This document shows positions 49,154 through 60,383 of a stretch of 64,000 nt of DNA, in pieces (the stretch's first letter is position 1; each line of letters begins with the position of its first letter). A program made the translations under genes and the position numbers. This DNA is from Triticum aestivum (taxonomy: Eukaryota; Streptophyta; Magnoliopsida; Poales; Poaceae): positions 141,458,979 through 141,522,978 of the forward strand of contig NC_057809.1 of the NCBI RefSeq assembly GCF_018294505.1, in the 5' to 3' direction. The notes beneath the pieces are model-generated. The model did no database searches and was not told the DNA's origin. It saw only the letters and a list, made by a program, of their open reading frames with translations.

Positions 49154-50339
49154 ACGGCCTCACCAACTCAAGCATTTGAAAGGTCGTTAAGACCACGGAC
49201 GCAGTTAGACGAGTCCGGCGCAGCTATATGTAATTAACACAGGTTTGATGGCCATACTCCTAGTGCAATACAAGGGGCTCAACACGCGCAAACAAGTGGC
49301 AATTAGGCTCAATCTTACTCATCTTGAATTGTACATGGTTTCTTTAGTATAACCTGCCTTTTTGCACGACAACTTTTCAACTAAGTTCCTCTCTTTTACA
49401 GATGACCATCATGCTACACCCGTCCAGGATACGGCACAACGGAGACACATGCGCAAACATGCAGCAGGGATCCATTCCAAGGATTCTTTTTAGATTAAGA
49501 CCCTGCGTAAACCTTTTTTTACTGTCTCTTGTTGATACACATCCCTCGAATTCTCAGTACAATTGAGAAGGATGCTGGCGTCTTGGCATGTGGCCACGTC
49601 AGAATAATGCACGTACCTGGACACCAGGGGCTTGTTACAAAGGGCACTGTTTAGGCCCGGTTTACACCATAAAGACCGAATACCTTTGGGAGTGTTCGGC
49701 GTCACGAGTTTGGCCTTATATGCATCAGCTCCGAATCATGTCTTTGGTCAAATGTTGGGTTTGCCCGGCTCCTGTATTTTGCTGCCTTATGTTCTGCTCT
49801 ATCGGCTAAGGTGGCACCAGGAGAACTACTGCGATTGTGCCCTGGTTCATCTGGATGAGCACCTCAGTAGAGAAAGCCGAAAACTGACTTTCATGATATA
49901 GCGTGAGACTGGTCAACCACTCGATGACCTATTGGAATCTTCGGGATTCCTCCGCCTTAACGAAGGGCCGTTTCCCGGCCAGGCATGTACGCACCCCGAA
50001 TTCGGATGAGTGCGGAGCCACCAGGGGCTATATAGTAGCCCCACTGTCAAACTCCTCTGGCTAAGTGAAAGTGTTAAAGCATTATAGTCCGATTGCCTAG
50101 TTCGATGCGCTATCACCTCCTTAATGGACCAAGACGTTGGATCAAGTGTGAACACGCGTCTTCTACGAACACCCCCGCATTATATGTGTGGGGGCTGAAG
50201 CCGATGACTGCAATCTTTCAGGTTATATACATGTATACATAAACGGCTGCACAAGAGGCATCATAATACTTTCGGGAAAAAGTATAAATACAACCTTGAT
50301 AAATTTAATAAAACATTGTTTTTACAATGGGAATACATG
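49154..50339. other. Element B spacer between protease and antisense gene
   Basis: This is the convergent end of the two transcription units. No protein is supported. Part of it (about 49805-49910) matches element A near 12260-12350. Confidence 0.6.
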
Positions 50340-53333
50340 TCACTCAAACATAATATTCTTCGACCACTGGGCCTCTATCGAACGAGCGCCTTCAAGAACC
50401 TCTTCAAAGTAGTGCTCGGCAGCCACTCGGCCTATGGCCGAACCCTGCGCCGCGACAGTGGTGGCATCCATCTCCGCCCAGTATGTTTTGACACGGGCAA
50501 GGGCCATCCGCGAGCCTTCTATGCACGCCGACCTCTTCATCGCATTAATGCGCGGCACCGCACCAAGGAACTGCTGCACCAAGCTAAAATAGTTGTTCGG
50601 CTTTGGCCTTTCCGGCCACAAATGATCCACAACTGACCTCATGGCGAGTCCGGACAATCTATTCAGCTCGGCCCATTCGGCAAGCTGATCAGTCAGGGGA
50701 AGTGGGCGCTCTGGAACGTTAAACTGCGACCAGAATAGCTTGTCCACTTCATGATCTGTTTGATCTCGGAAGTATTTGGCCGCATCAACAGCACTCGCCG
50801 CCAAGTACAGATATGTGTCCGCCGAACTCCACAGCGGATCCAGAGGGGCATACCGAGGTCTCCAAACTTCCTCCGCAACATAAAGGGCTTCCCAGCCACA
50901 ATATCCCCGGCTTCACGAAGTTCCTCCTTCTTCGCTCTCATGGCAGAGCGGGTGTCCTTGGTCGCCATCGTGGCCTTTTCCAGGTCCGTCGCCTTCGCCT
51001 GGTTTTCTTCTTCAAGAAGCTGGCAGCGGTCGGCAGTATCTTTTAACTTTACAATCATCTTGGCCATTTTTCCTTTGCTCTCGCTATGCGCGGCCTTCTC
51101 GGCTCTCAACTCTTCGGCCGCATTCAAAGCGGCCGCATTACTACTCCTTGCTTGCTCCTTGGCTCGGGCAAGCTCCGCCCGCAGGGCCTCCACGGTGGCA
51201 GCTCCATCTGCAGTCACAACATATTAAAGATATTGGCATCACGCTGCTCTTACTATGTGACATTCACCAGAAACATCACCTACCCTGTGCCTCGTCAAGC
51301 CGCTTGTTAACAAGCTCGATGTCGGCATCCGCCACATCCAGTTGCCGCTTTAGTTCGGCAACCCCATCAGTCCGGCTAGCCACCAAAGCTTCAGCCACCT
51401 GCACATAAAGGCGGTCTGGTTATTACCTGGGACTACGATCCTCTGTTTGCCGCCGTTCTCGACGACAACCAGAGTCTCAGGGGCTACTATCTACACAGAG
51501 CACACCTAAAATGTGCGGTACTATCACAAATGTATATCATTTCACGTACCTCAAAGCTCGTCAGTAGACTCATAAAGGCTTCATGCAACCCGCTTTCAGC
51601 GGACGAAATCCTTTCAATCACCATACCCATCAATGTACGGTGCTCTTCTAAGATAGTCGCTCACTCTAGCAGATCCTTCAGTACGTCCGACCGCATAACA
51701 GATGGTGTCAGACTCTTTTGATTTCTCTCTTCAAGAGCCGGATACTGGGGACTTCGGGTGGCCATAGGATTACCTTCTGGCCTTGCCGGATCAGGAGAAA
51801 CCCTCCGTGACGACACTTCAAGGTCGCCCGCTTCTTGAGCTGGGGAGTCCGGGGGAGGAGTTTCGCTCTCCATCATCTCCGGAAGAAGATCCCCCGAAGA
51901 CGAGCTCTGCTGAGAAGGACTAAGATCTGAATTGCAAGATAAACGCTTCGGTTATTTTCCTCAGAGGTTAAGTAGTATATCTTCAGTATTAAGTACTTTT
52001 TGATTACTTGCAGCTCGTTAGAGGGATGATCCCTGCGCGGACTTTGTGCGGCCAGAGCACCCTCCGAGGTAGGACCCTCCAGTGGAGATTTCTTCTCCCG
52101 TTTGGAAACCTTGGTTTCTAGATCTTCAGAGGTAGCCCTCTTCCTTCCCCGGGGCGAGAGAATGTCAGATTCTTCCCGTTGGTTATCCTCCCTCACGGAG
52201 GTGCTCATTCCCTTGGTTGGAATAGGTAGCGGTGGAGGCCCGCTTTCGCCCTCCTTATTCCCCCCTTCATATTCCTTTGAGGGCACAGGGCGAGGTGCTG
52301 GCTCGAGCATTTTTTCCAGCACCGGATTGTCCAAGCCTTCAGGAAGGGGGGCCGAACACCGGATCATCTTCGCCTTTGTTATCCAGTCCGGGTCAAAGAG
52401 CGATTCTTCAGAATGATGTCATGATAACTAAAAAGACGGTGTGTTCGGCCATGTGATTACTTACTTGGGTCGCGGTGCGGTTGTTGCTCGGGCCCACATG
52501 CTCAGTAGTGTCCAGACACTCTACTTGGGGTCCGAAGAACGACTTGTACAACTCCTCGTGCGTCAGGCCGAGGAAGTTCTGAATAGTGCGCGGTCCTTCT
52601 GGGTTAAATTCCCACATACGGAGTGGCCGGCGTTTGCAAGGCTGGACTCGAGAACCAGCATTACTTGCATTACCATAACCAGACTGAAATCTCCCTCAAA
52701 GAGATCTTGGATATAGCTCTACAGTATTGGCACATCCTTGGCTGGACCCCAGCTCAGCCCCCTGCTGATCCATGACATCAGTTGTGGTGGAGGGCCCGAG
52801 CGAAAGGTGGGGGAAGCTACCCACTTGGCACTTCTGGGAGTTGTGGCGTTAAACCACTCCCGTTGCCATAGTCCGGACACTTCTGGAAAGGAACCCTTTA
52901 GCCATGGAGCACCAGCGATCTTGCTTATTAATGCGCCTCCGCACGCTGCGTGCTGCCCCTCGACCATCTTCGGCTTCACATCAAAGGTCTTGAGCCACAG
53001 GCCGAAGTGAGGGGTAATGCGGAGGAAGGCCTCAAATACGACAATAAATGTCGAGATGTGAAGAAGGGAATCCGGGGCCAGATTGTGAAAATCTAGCCCG
53101 TAATAGAACATCAGACCCCTAACAAAGGGATCCAGAGTAAGGCCTAGTCCTAGGAGGAAGTGGGAGATGAACACGACGTTCTCGTTGGGTTCGGGAGTAG
53201 GGACGACCTGCCCTCGGGCAGGCAGCCGATGCAAAACTTCGGCGGTCAGGTATCTGGCCTCCCTCAACTTCTTGATGTCCTCTTCCGTGACAGAGGAGGG
53301 CATCCACCGGCCCTGAAGGCTGGATCCGGACAT
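50340..53333 (-). pseudogene. Antisense multi-exon gene in element B (PF04195-like protein)
   Basis: It is the counterpart of the antisense gene in A. The ATG at 53333 (M-S-G-S-S-L) opens an N-terminal domain with L-D-P-F-V-R-G-L-M-F-Y-Y-G-L-D and F-I-V-V-F-E-A-F. Exon 1 runs to a GTAAGT donor at about 52465 and contains a stop and a one-base frame change near 52640-52720. Lower exons encode an acidic/basic segment (about 52010-52395), a Pro/Ser segment (about 51665-51930), coiled-coil segments (about 51290-51405 and 50900-51210) and the C-terminal domain (to 50340). The A and B copies align exon by exon. Function is unknown. It is not a host gene, because it recurs at the same place in both copies. 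Confidence 0.65.
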
Positions 53334-53433
53334 GATTGAAGGTCCGAAGCACCTGACCTGGGCTTTGGGTGTTAGAACTCGAGGCGGGGGAATGATTCGA
53401 TTGAGCACGGGAGGGAAGTAAAAGCCTTGTCCC

Positions 53434-53439
53434 TTTATA
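53434..53439 (-). promoter_or_regulatory. TATA box of the antisense gene in element B
   Basis: On the minus strand TTTATAAAGGG lies about 100 bp upstream of the antisense ATG, at nearly the same distance as in element A. Confidence 0.6.
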
Positions 53440-53869
53440 AAGAGGGTGAATATCAAGCGTCCTCCTCGTGGCCGTTTGGGACTTGCCTAAATTCTAGGAG
53501 TCCTAGGCACAGTTGGGTTACCCACGTCCGTATTGATGAGAATCCCGTAATAAGGGGGACACGATTTCTGCTTTGACAAGACGTGTCAAGAAACCGCCTC
53601 GCGTTATGTGCGGGGCTGGTTAAAGAGAAACGGTTCAAATAATTACCAGGCCATGGATGATGTCATACAGCCAAAACGTGTCAGCAGATTAGATTTGTGG
53701 AAATATTATTCTCTCTACGGTGGTATCTGGAACTTATTTTGCAGGGTCGGACACTATCCTTGTATTCAAACTCTTCTGTGATGTATTCGGAGGAGGAACC
53801 CGCCTTGCAATGTCGAAGACAACACTGCGCGCCGGACTCATTGTCATTGAGGCCTGGTTCTGGGGCTAC

Positions 53870-54343
53870 TGAGGGAGTCCTGGATTAGGGGGTCTCCGGA
53901 CAGCCGGACTATATCCTTTGGCCGGACTGTTGGACTATGAAGATATGAGATTGGAGACTTCGACCCGTGTCCGGATGGGACTCTACTTGGCATGGAAGGC
54001 AAACTAGGCAATACGGATATGTATATCTCCTCCTTTGTAACCGACCTTGTGTAAACCTAGCCCTCTGTGGTGTCTATATAAACCGGAGGGTTTTAATCCG
54101 TAGGACAACATACAATCATACCATAGGCTAGCTTCTAGGGTTTAGCCTCTCCGATCTCGTGGTAGATCAACTCTTGTACTACTCATATCATCAAGAATAA
54201 ATCAAGTAGGACGTAGGGTTTTACCTCCATCAAGAGGGCCCGATCCTGGGTAAAACATCGTGTCCCCTGCCTCCTGTTACCATCCGCCTTAGACGCACAG
54301 TTCGGGACCCCCTACCCGAGATCCGCCGGTTTTGACATCGACA
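53870..54343 (+). repeat. Element B 3' LTR
   Basis: It starts TGAGGGAGTCC, preceded by ctggggctac, a short purine-rich tract, and ends GACATCGACA. It is the partner of 45601-46074. Confidence 0.92.
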
Positions 54344-55129
54344 CTCTTGCCACTCCTTGTTCCATAATCCATCAAATCTTTACCCAAAACTTGAAAACTT
54401 CACAACACAAAACTTAAAGTAGAAAATCTCGTGAGCTCCGTTAGCGAAAGAAAACAAAAGACCACTTCAAGGTTCTGTAATGAACTCATTCTTTATTTAT
54501 ATGGGTGTTATACATACTGTATTCCAACTTCTCTATGGTTTATAAACTATTTTACTAGCCATAGATTCATCAAAATAAGCAAACAACACACGCAAAACAG
54601 AATCTGTCAAAAACAGAACAGTCTGTAGTAATCTGTAGCTAGTGCAAGATCTGGAACCCCAAAAATTCTAAAATAAATTTCTGGACGTGAGGTATTTATC
54701 TATTAATCATCTTCAAAAAGAATTAACTAAATATCACTTTCCAAATAAAAATGACAACAGTTCTCGTCAGCGCTAAAGTTTCTGTTTTTTACAGCAAGTT
54801 CAACAAGACTTTCCCCATGTCTTCCCAACGGTTCTACTTGGCACAAACACTAATTAAACACAAAAAACACAATCAAAACAGAGTCTTAATAATTTATTTA
54901 TTACTAAGTAGGAGAAAAAATCAAGGAATAGAAATAAAATTGGGTTGCCTCCCAACAAGCGCTATCGTTTAACGCCCCTAGTTAGGCATTGATAATTTTA
55001 ATGATGCTCACATGAAAGACAAGAATTGAAGCACAAAAGGAGCATCATAAAGCATGTGACAAACACATCTAAGTCTAACATACTTCCTATGCATAGGCAT
55101 CTTATAGGCAAACAAACTATCAAGACAAG
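54344..55129 (-). other. Element F interior right of B, noncoding part
   Basis: It continues F after the CTCTT duplication. It is AT-rich, and no gene is supported. Confidence 0.7.
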
Positions 55130-56281
55130 CAAAAACTAGCATTTGCAAGGAAGAGGAAAGAAACAATAGCAATCTCAACATAACGAGAGGTAGTTTAGTA
55201 ACATGAAAATTTCTACCACCATATTTTCCTCTCTCAAATTACATGTAGGATCATAAGCAAATTCAACAAAATAGCTATCACATAAAATATTTTCAACACG
55301 ATCCACATGCATGCAAAGTTGACACTCTTCCAAAATAGTGGGATTAACATTAACTAAAGTCACGACATCTCCAAACCCACTTTCAATAATATTGCAAACA
55401 CTATTATCAATCTCATATTCATCATGGGGCTTAAATAAATTTTCAAGATCAAAAGTAGAATCACCCCAATCATGATCATTGCAACAAATAGTAGTCATAG
55501 CAAAACTAGCATCCCCAAGCTTAGGGTTTTGCATATCATTAACACAATTGACATTAAGAGAATTTATAATAACATCATTGCAATCATGCTTTTCATCGAA
55601 GGAACTATCAATTATGGGTGCAATAGCAACGATCTCATGTTTAACATAAGGAACTATAGCAAATTCATCTTCCTAAATATTGGCATCATGGCCACAAGAA
55701 TAGCAAGCATCATGTTCATCAAGGGATATTTCAACCAAATCATCGGAATCATCATTATCTATAGATTCATGCATATCATTATTTTCTTCCAAGGCAATGT
55801 TCATTCTTTCAATAAATTCTTGGACATAGACATTATGAGCAAAGTTTTCATTGCAATATTTAAGTATAAAGGAATTTTCAAATTTATTGAGAGTAAAATC
55901 ATACTTTTCAATCAAAGCAGCAACTTCGTGAGCACCCTTAAAAACGACAAATTCTTCAATTTGTTCGATATCATAATAACTATAAACACCATTTGCATAA
56001 GAAAATAAGATTTCATTATCATTGAACTCACATAGGTAGGGAATGTGTTTTTTAGGGTTCTTAGAGCAACAAGTAAAATCACAAAATTCACAAAGATTCC
56101 AAGCATAGCATAGCAAACTATTTATATGATACCATAAGAGCTTCCCTTTTTCAGACAAACGATGACGCACAAAATGAGCATGCTCATCTAAAGATTTCCC
56201 ATCAACTAGGCTAGTTGGGGTTTCAGCACGAGCGCATAAGGATCAAAGACGATCCAAGTAGAACAGTTTAACTGGATCCAT
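55130..56281 (-). pseudogene. Element F gag-position ORF (degraded)
   Basis: The start ATG at 56281 gives M-D-P-V-K-L-F-Y-L-D and meets a TGA after about a dozen residues. It then continues with L-V-D-G-K-S-L-D-E-H-A. The segment at 55673-56170 has Cys-rich C-E-F-C-D-F-T-C-C and C-Y-S-C-G-H-D-A. The segment at 55175-55534 contains P-K-L-G-D-A-S-F, encoded by a polypurine-like repeat, and several Cys residues. I recognise no standard gag or pol domain. It shares its N-terminus with element D. It is likely a family-specific protein of a non-autonomous element. Confidence 0.6.
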
Positions 56282-56527
56282 AACAATAGATTATTAGCAA
56301 GCAAAGATGCAAGCAAATGGAAGGCACATGGTAACACAAGCAAACAAAAAGCAGGCGGACAAAAGGAGGCAAATAGAGAGCGAGTGGGAGGATAGAGAGA
56401 GAGAGGGCGAATAAAACGGCAAGGGTGAATTGGGGGGAGAGGAAAACGAGAGGCAAATGGCAAATAATGTAATGCGGGAGATAAGGGTATGTGATGGGTA
56501 CTTGGTATGTTGACTTTTGCGTAGACC

Positions 56528-56545
56528 TCCCCGGCAACGACGCCA
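56528..56545 (-). promoter_or_regulatory. Element F primer-binding site
   Basis: On the minus strand it reads TGGCGTCGTTGCCGGGGA, identical to the element D site, eleven bases beyond the LTR edge. Confidence 0.75.
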
Positions 56546-56556
56546 GAAATCCTTCT

Positions 56557-58145
56557 CGCTACCTCTTTTAGCACTGCGTTGGTTTTCCCCGAAGAGGAAG
56601 GGATGATGCAGCAAAGTAGCGTAAGTATTTCCCTCAGTTTTTGAGAACCAAGGTATCAATCCAGTAGGAGGCTACACGCAAGTCCCTCGTACCTGCACAA
56701 AACAAATAAATCCTCGCAACCAACGCAAATAGGGGTTGTCAATCCCTATAGGGACACTTACGAGAGTGAGATATGATAGTTATGATAAGATAATATTTTT
56801 GATATTTTTATGATAAAGATGTAAAGTAAAATAAAGGCAAAGTAAAATAGCAAAGTAAATAACTAAGTAGTAGGAGATTGATATGATAAAGATAGACCCG
56901 GGGGCCATAGGTTTCACTAGTGGCTTCTCTCGAGAGCATAAGTATTCTACGGTGGGTGAAAAAATTACTATTGAGCAATTGACAAAATTGAGCATAGTTA
57001 TGAGAATATCTAGGTATGATCATGTATATAGGCATCACGTCCGAGACAAGTAGACCGACTCCTGCCTGCATCTACTACTATTACTTCACTCATCGACCGC
57101 TATCCAGCATGCATCTAGAGTATTAAGTTAAAACAGAGTAACACCTTAAGCAAGATGACATGATGTAGAGGGATAGACTCATGCAATATGAAGAAAACCC
57201 CATCTTGTTATCCTTGATGGCAACAATACAATACATGTCTTGCTGCCCTTACTGTCACCGGGAAAGGACACCGCAAGATTGAACCCAAAGCTAAGCACTT
57301 CTCCCATTGCAAGAAAGATCAATCTAGTAGGCCAAACCAAAATGATAATTCGAAGAGACTTGCAAAGATAACTAATCATACATAAAAGAATTCAGAGAAG
57401 ATTCATATATTATGCACAGATAGACTTGATCATAAACCCACAATTCATCGATCTCAACAAACATACCGCAAAAAGAAGATTACATCGAATAGATCTCCAC
57501 AAGAGAGGGGGAGAACATTCTATTGAGATCCAAAAAGAGAGAAGAAGCCATCTAGCTACTAACTATGGACCCGTAGGTCTGAAGTAAACTACTCACACTT
57601 CATCGGAGAGGCTATGGTGTTGATGTAGAAGCCCTCCGTGATCGATGCCCCCTCCGGCGGAGCTCCGGAACAGGCCCCAAGATGGGATCTCGTGGATACA
57701 GAAAGTTACGGCGGTGGAATTAGGATTTTGGCTCCGTATCTGATCGTTTGGGGTACGTGGGTATATATAGGAGGAAGAAGTACGCCGGTGGAGCAACAGG
57801 GGGCCCACGAGGGTGAAGGGCACGCCTGGGGGGGGGGGGGGAAGGCGCGCCCCCTACCTCGTGGCCTCCTGTTGATTGGCTTGACGTAGGGTCCAAGTCT
57901 CCTAAGTTGTATTCGGTGAGAAAATCATGTTCCCAAAGGTTTCATTCCGTTTGGACTCCATTTGATATTCATTTTCTTCGAAACCCTAAAACAGGCTAAA
58001 AACAGCAATTCTGGGCTGGGCCTCCGGTTAATAGGTTAGTCCTAAAAATAATATAGAAATGAATAATAAAGCCTGATAATGTCCAAAACAGTAGATAATA
58101 TAGCATGGAGCAATCAAAAATTATAGATACGTTGAAGACGTAACA
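56557..58145 (-). repeat. Element F 5' LTR
   Basis: It is the partner of 41822-43403. Its GC-rich module at about 57800-57865 contains a run of 14 G (57828-57841). The outer end reads gacgtaaca instead of gacgtatca. Confidence 0.92.
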
Positions 58146-58150
58146 GGCCT

Positions 58151-59051
58151 CCAGGGCGCGGCCGACAGCCATGGGCGACGTGGCCGCAACCTCCTCGAAG
58201 GCGTGCAACGTGACCGCATATTGCGTGAGGAAGAAGACCGCCCGCTCCACCTCCAGCATGGAGACGCCAACCTTGTGGCTGGTGCGAGGGCGGCGCGCCG
58301 GATCAGCGAGGCCGAGCTTCGCCATGGGAGGGGCGACGGGAGCCGGCGAGGAAGCAGCGGGCAAGGGCGGAAACAGCAGGCGAGATGCGATGGGGATGCA
58401 CGGGGCGAGTGGTCCTAGCCTAGTTGCAACAGGGCCTCCCGGGCCATTCTTTGGATTTTGAGGACACTCGCGGCCGAAATGACCAGGGCGCTCACAGATT
58501 ATGCAGTGGAGAGGATCACGGCAATCTTTCCGGCGGTGGAGCTTGCTGAGGCATCTGAAACAGTAGCCTCTAAAACGGCTTAAAAAGGCCTCGCGGCCAT
58601 CCGCCGCATTGAACGCGCGCTGGCGATCCCGGCGAGGAGGCAGAGGGAAGCCGCTATGGACCGACGGATCGAGGCGGCGCCCGCGGTTCTTCTTGGAGGA
58701 GACCTCCGCCCACCCACCGTCCATGCCGGAAGAGGAAAGCGTATCCGCCTGGGGCGGAGCAACGATGATGGAGTGCATGCGATGGGGAGGGGGCGGAGGA
58801 GAGACCGCTGGGCCGGGCGCAGGGCCAATGATGATTGACTGGAGCCGATGGGATGGATGCGCCCTCAGATCCGACGCACTAACGGCCTCCTCCTCCCCAG
58901 AGTATTCACCGCGGATCAGCCGGCGCGGCGGAAAAGGCGGATCTGGAGGGGGTGGTGGCGCATCTGACGGACCGATGGGAGAAGCCCGTTCCCCTCCTCC
59001 GCCGATCAATCCACAGCTGGATCCAGATCGTGAGGAGCGCGGCGCGCCCAT
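58151..59051 (-). pseudogene. LINE ORF1, 5' part with zinc knuckles
   Basis: The ATG at 59051 opens a Pro/Gly/Ser-rich N-terminus. Two zinc knuckles follow (C-F-R-C-L-S-K-L-H-R-R-K-D-C and C-I-I-C-E-R-P-G-H-F-G-R-E-C). The start of the DUF4283-type region ends in V-G-R-A-L-E-A exactly at the F insertion. The apparent extension past 58150 is LTR sequence. Across the GGCCT duplication the frame agrees with 41821 and downward. Confidence 0.75.
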
Positions 59052-59219
59052 GCCGCTAGGCGCTGTAGCTGAGGTGTGGCCGCCGCGGCCGGAGTGGCCA
59101 GCGGCGCGGGGGCGGGGTTGTGGCCGCCGCGGCCGGGGTGGCCAGCGGCGCGGAGGGAGGAGCAGGCGGGGCGCTGTAGCTCGTGTTGATCAATAACGGA
59201 TGTTTCACTATTAGATTCT

Positions 59220-59429
59220 GGAGTTAAGTTTTAAGAGTTCGACTAGAAATCCTTCTGTTTTAGTACTTGTTAAATTTAAGAAGCTATAAGACCTGAGAAG
59301 CTAAACTTCAGAAGTTCGATTAGAGTCAGAGACGGCCTTGGCTTGCAATTCCATTACGGTTCACGTAGCGCACGTAGCTGAATATACGCTGGAGGCGGGA
59401 CCTCTGCGCAGCTCGACCGTACCGACGCG
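59220..59429 (+). other. Upstream region of the F-box gene
   Basis: It lies between the right LINE target duplication and the F-box ATG. No firm TATA box or other site is recognised. The LINE insertion has moved any more distant promoter sequence at least 23 kb away. Confidence 0.5.
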
Positions 59430-60242
59430 ATGCCGCCTGTGACTCTGAACAATGATGTATTCACCGAGATCCTGCTGCGGTTACCGCCCAAGTCGGTATT
59501 CCGTTGTCGTGCCGTCTGCAAACTGTGGCGAAGCATCACCACCTGCGCCTCCTTCGTCGCCGCCTACAGCCGCCGCCGGCCGCTAGAGCTCCTCATTTAC
59601 CCGGACATGTACAAGCCGAATCCTGGCAGCAAGAACGTGGTCGCCGCGGTCTCTCTCGATGGTACAGTGACTGGGTGCCGGCGTCTCCTGCGCCAAGACG
59701 CTTTCTTGACGCTTTTCGGCTCTTGCGACAGTCTGCTGCTGTTTTCACAAGCAGCTCAGCACAGCTTTCTCATCTGCAATCCGGCGACGCGACAGTGGGC
59801 CAGATTGCCGGCGCTGAAACCACATCCGTGCTCGTGGGTCAGGCCAGCCGGCTTCTATTTCCATCGACCCTCCGGCGAGTACCGCGTACTATGCTACGGC
59901 CTGGAGAATCGTTTGCCGACTGATCCACAAATCAATCGCGGTACGCATCATAGATGTCACTACGTGCTGTCAACCAGCGGTGCCGAGCCACGGCGGCTTG
60001 GCCCCTTTGACGAGACGCCCGATGGCGATGGCCGTGTTCATGTGTACTCGGACTGCGGCGTGGCTGTCAGCGGGACCCTATACTGGGTAAAGCATGGCCA
60101 GCTCGCCGAAACCTCCATGAACATGCTGGCATTCGACACGGTGACGGAGGCTTTCCGGCGAGTGCCGCTACCCTCGGTCACATGCTCCGTTTACAAGGAC
60201 CTCGACTTGTTCGATATGCACGGGACGCTCGCCGCCTCAGTG
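59430..60242 (+). pseudogene. F-box protein gene, truncated by a copia insertion
   Basis: This is the only host gene supported here. The ATG at 59430 opens a protein with an F-box at residues 5-45 (L-P-P-K-S-V-F-R-C-R-A-V-C-K-L-W-R). F-box proteins recruit targets to SCF ubiquitin ligases. The rest resembles the C-terminal region of grass F-box families, with F-L-I-C-N-P-A-T-R-Q-W and G-T-L-Y-W-V. There is no intron or stop in 271 codons. After codon 271 (H-G-T-L-A-A-S-V) the frame enters the LTR of element J and reads 41 spurious residues to a stop. The usual length is about 350-400 residues, so the C-terminus is displaced. Confidence 0.85.
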
Positions 60243-60370
60243 TGTAAGACAAGATATTTTGGGAACTGCACGACACCCCTAACCAGGGTGTGGCTATCTC
60301 ATTATATAGAGGTACCCAAGGGGTACAATACAACGTTACAATACAGAGGCTACATATATACAGTCTAACA
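60243..60370 (-). repeat. Element J 3' LTR with polypurine tract
   Basis: The short LTR is bounded by TG and CA on the minus strand. TTGAGGGAGGG at 60371-60381 is the adjacent polypurine tract. TATATAATGAG on the minus strand may be a promoter element. Confidence 0.85.
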
Positions 60371-60383
60371 CCCTCCCTCAATC

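Larger units (their letters stand above)
45601..54343 (+). mobile_element. Gypsy element B, structurally complete non-autonomous copy
   Basis: Its 474-bp LTRs at 45601-46074 and 53870-54343 are flanked by the perfect target duplication CTCTT (45596-45600 and 54344-54348). On the sense strand are gag and protease only. A multi-exon antisense gene fills the rest. The LTRs differ at 24 of 474 sites by hand count. The family name Fatima is suggested from memory only. Confidence 0.92.
41822..58145 (-). mobile_element. Gypsy element F, containing nested element B
   Basis: It has LTRs at 41822-43403 and 56557-58145, a primer site (56528-56545) and a polypurine tract (43404-43417), with target duplication GGCCT on both sides (41817-41821 and 58146-58150). 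The interior, about 4.4 kb without B, has one gag-position ORF and no pol, so the family is non-autonomous. By hand alignment the LTRs differ at about 60 of 1580 positions (3.8%). Confidence 0.9.
36119..59219 (-). mobile_element. L1-type LINE, containing nested F and B
   Basis: On the minus strand it has an oligo-T run at left (36119-36127, the poly-A tail), ORF2 with endonuclease, reverse transcriptase and a C-terminal zinc region, then ORF1. ORF1 is split at 41821/58146 by element F. With F removed the LINE is about 6.8 kb, a usual plant L1 size, and appears full length. Confidence 0.85.

Noticed and set aside
57996..58150. C-terminal extension of the LINE ORF1 frame
   Set aside because: It reads into the F LTR. 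The true continuation is at 41821 and downward.
60243..60368. C-terminal 41 residues of the F-box frame
   Set aside because: They are encoded by the J LTR and are a read-through artefact, not F-box sequence.
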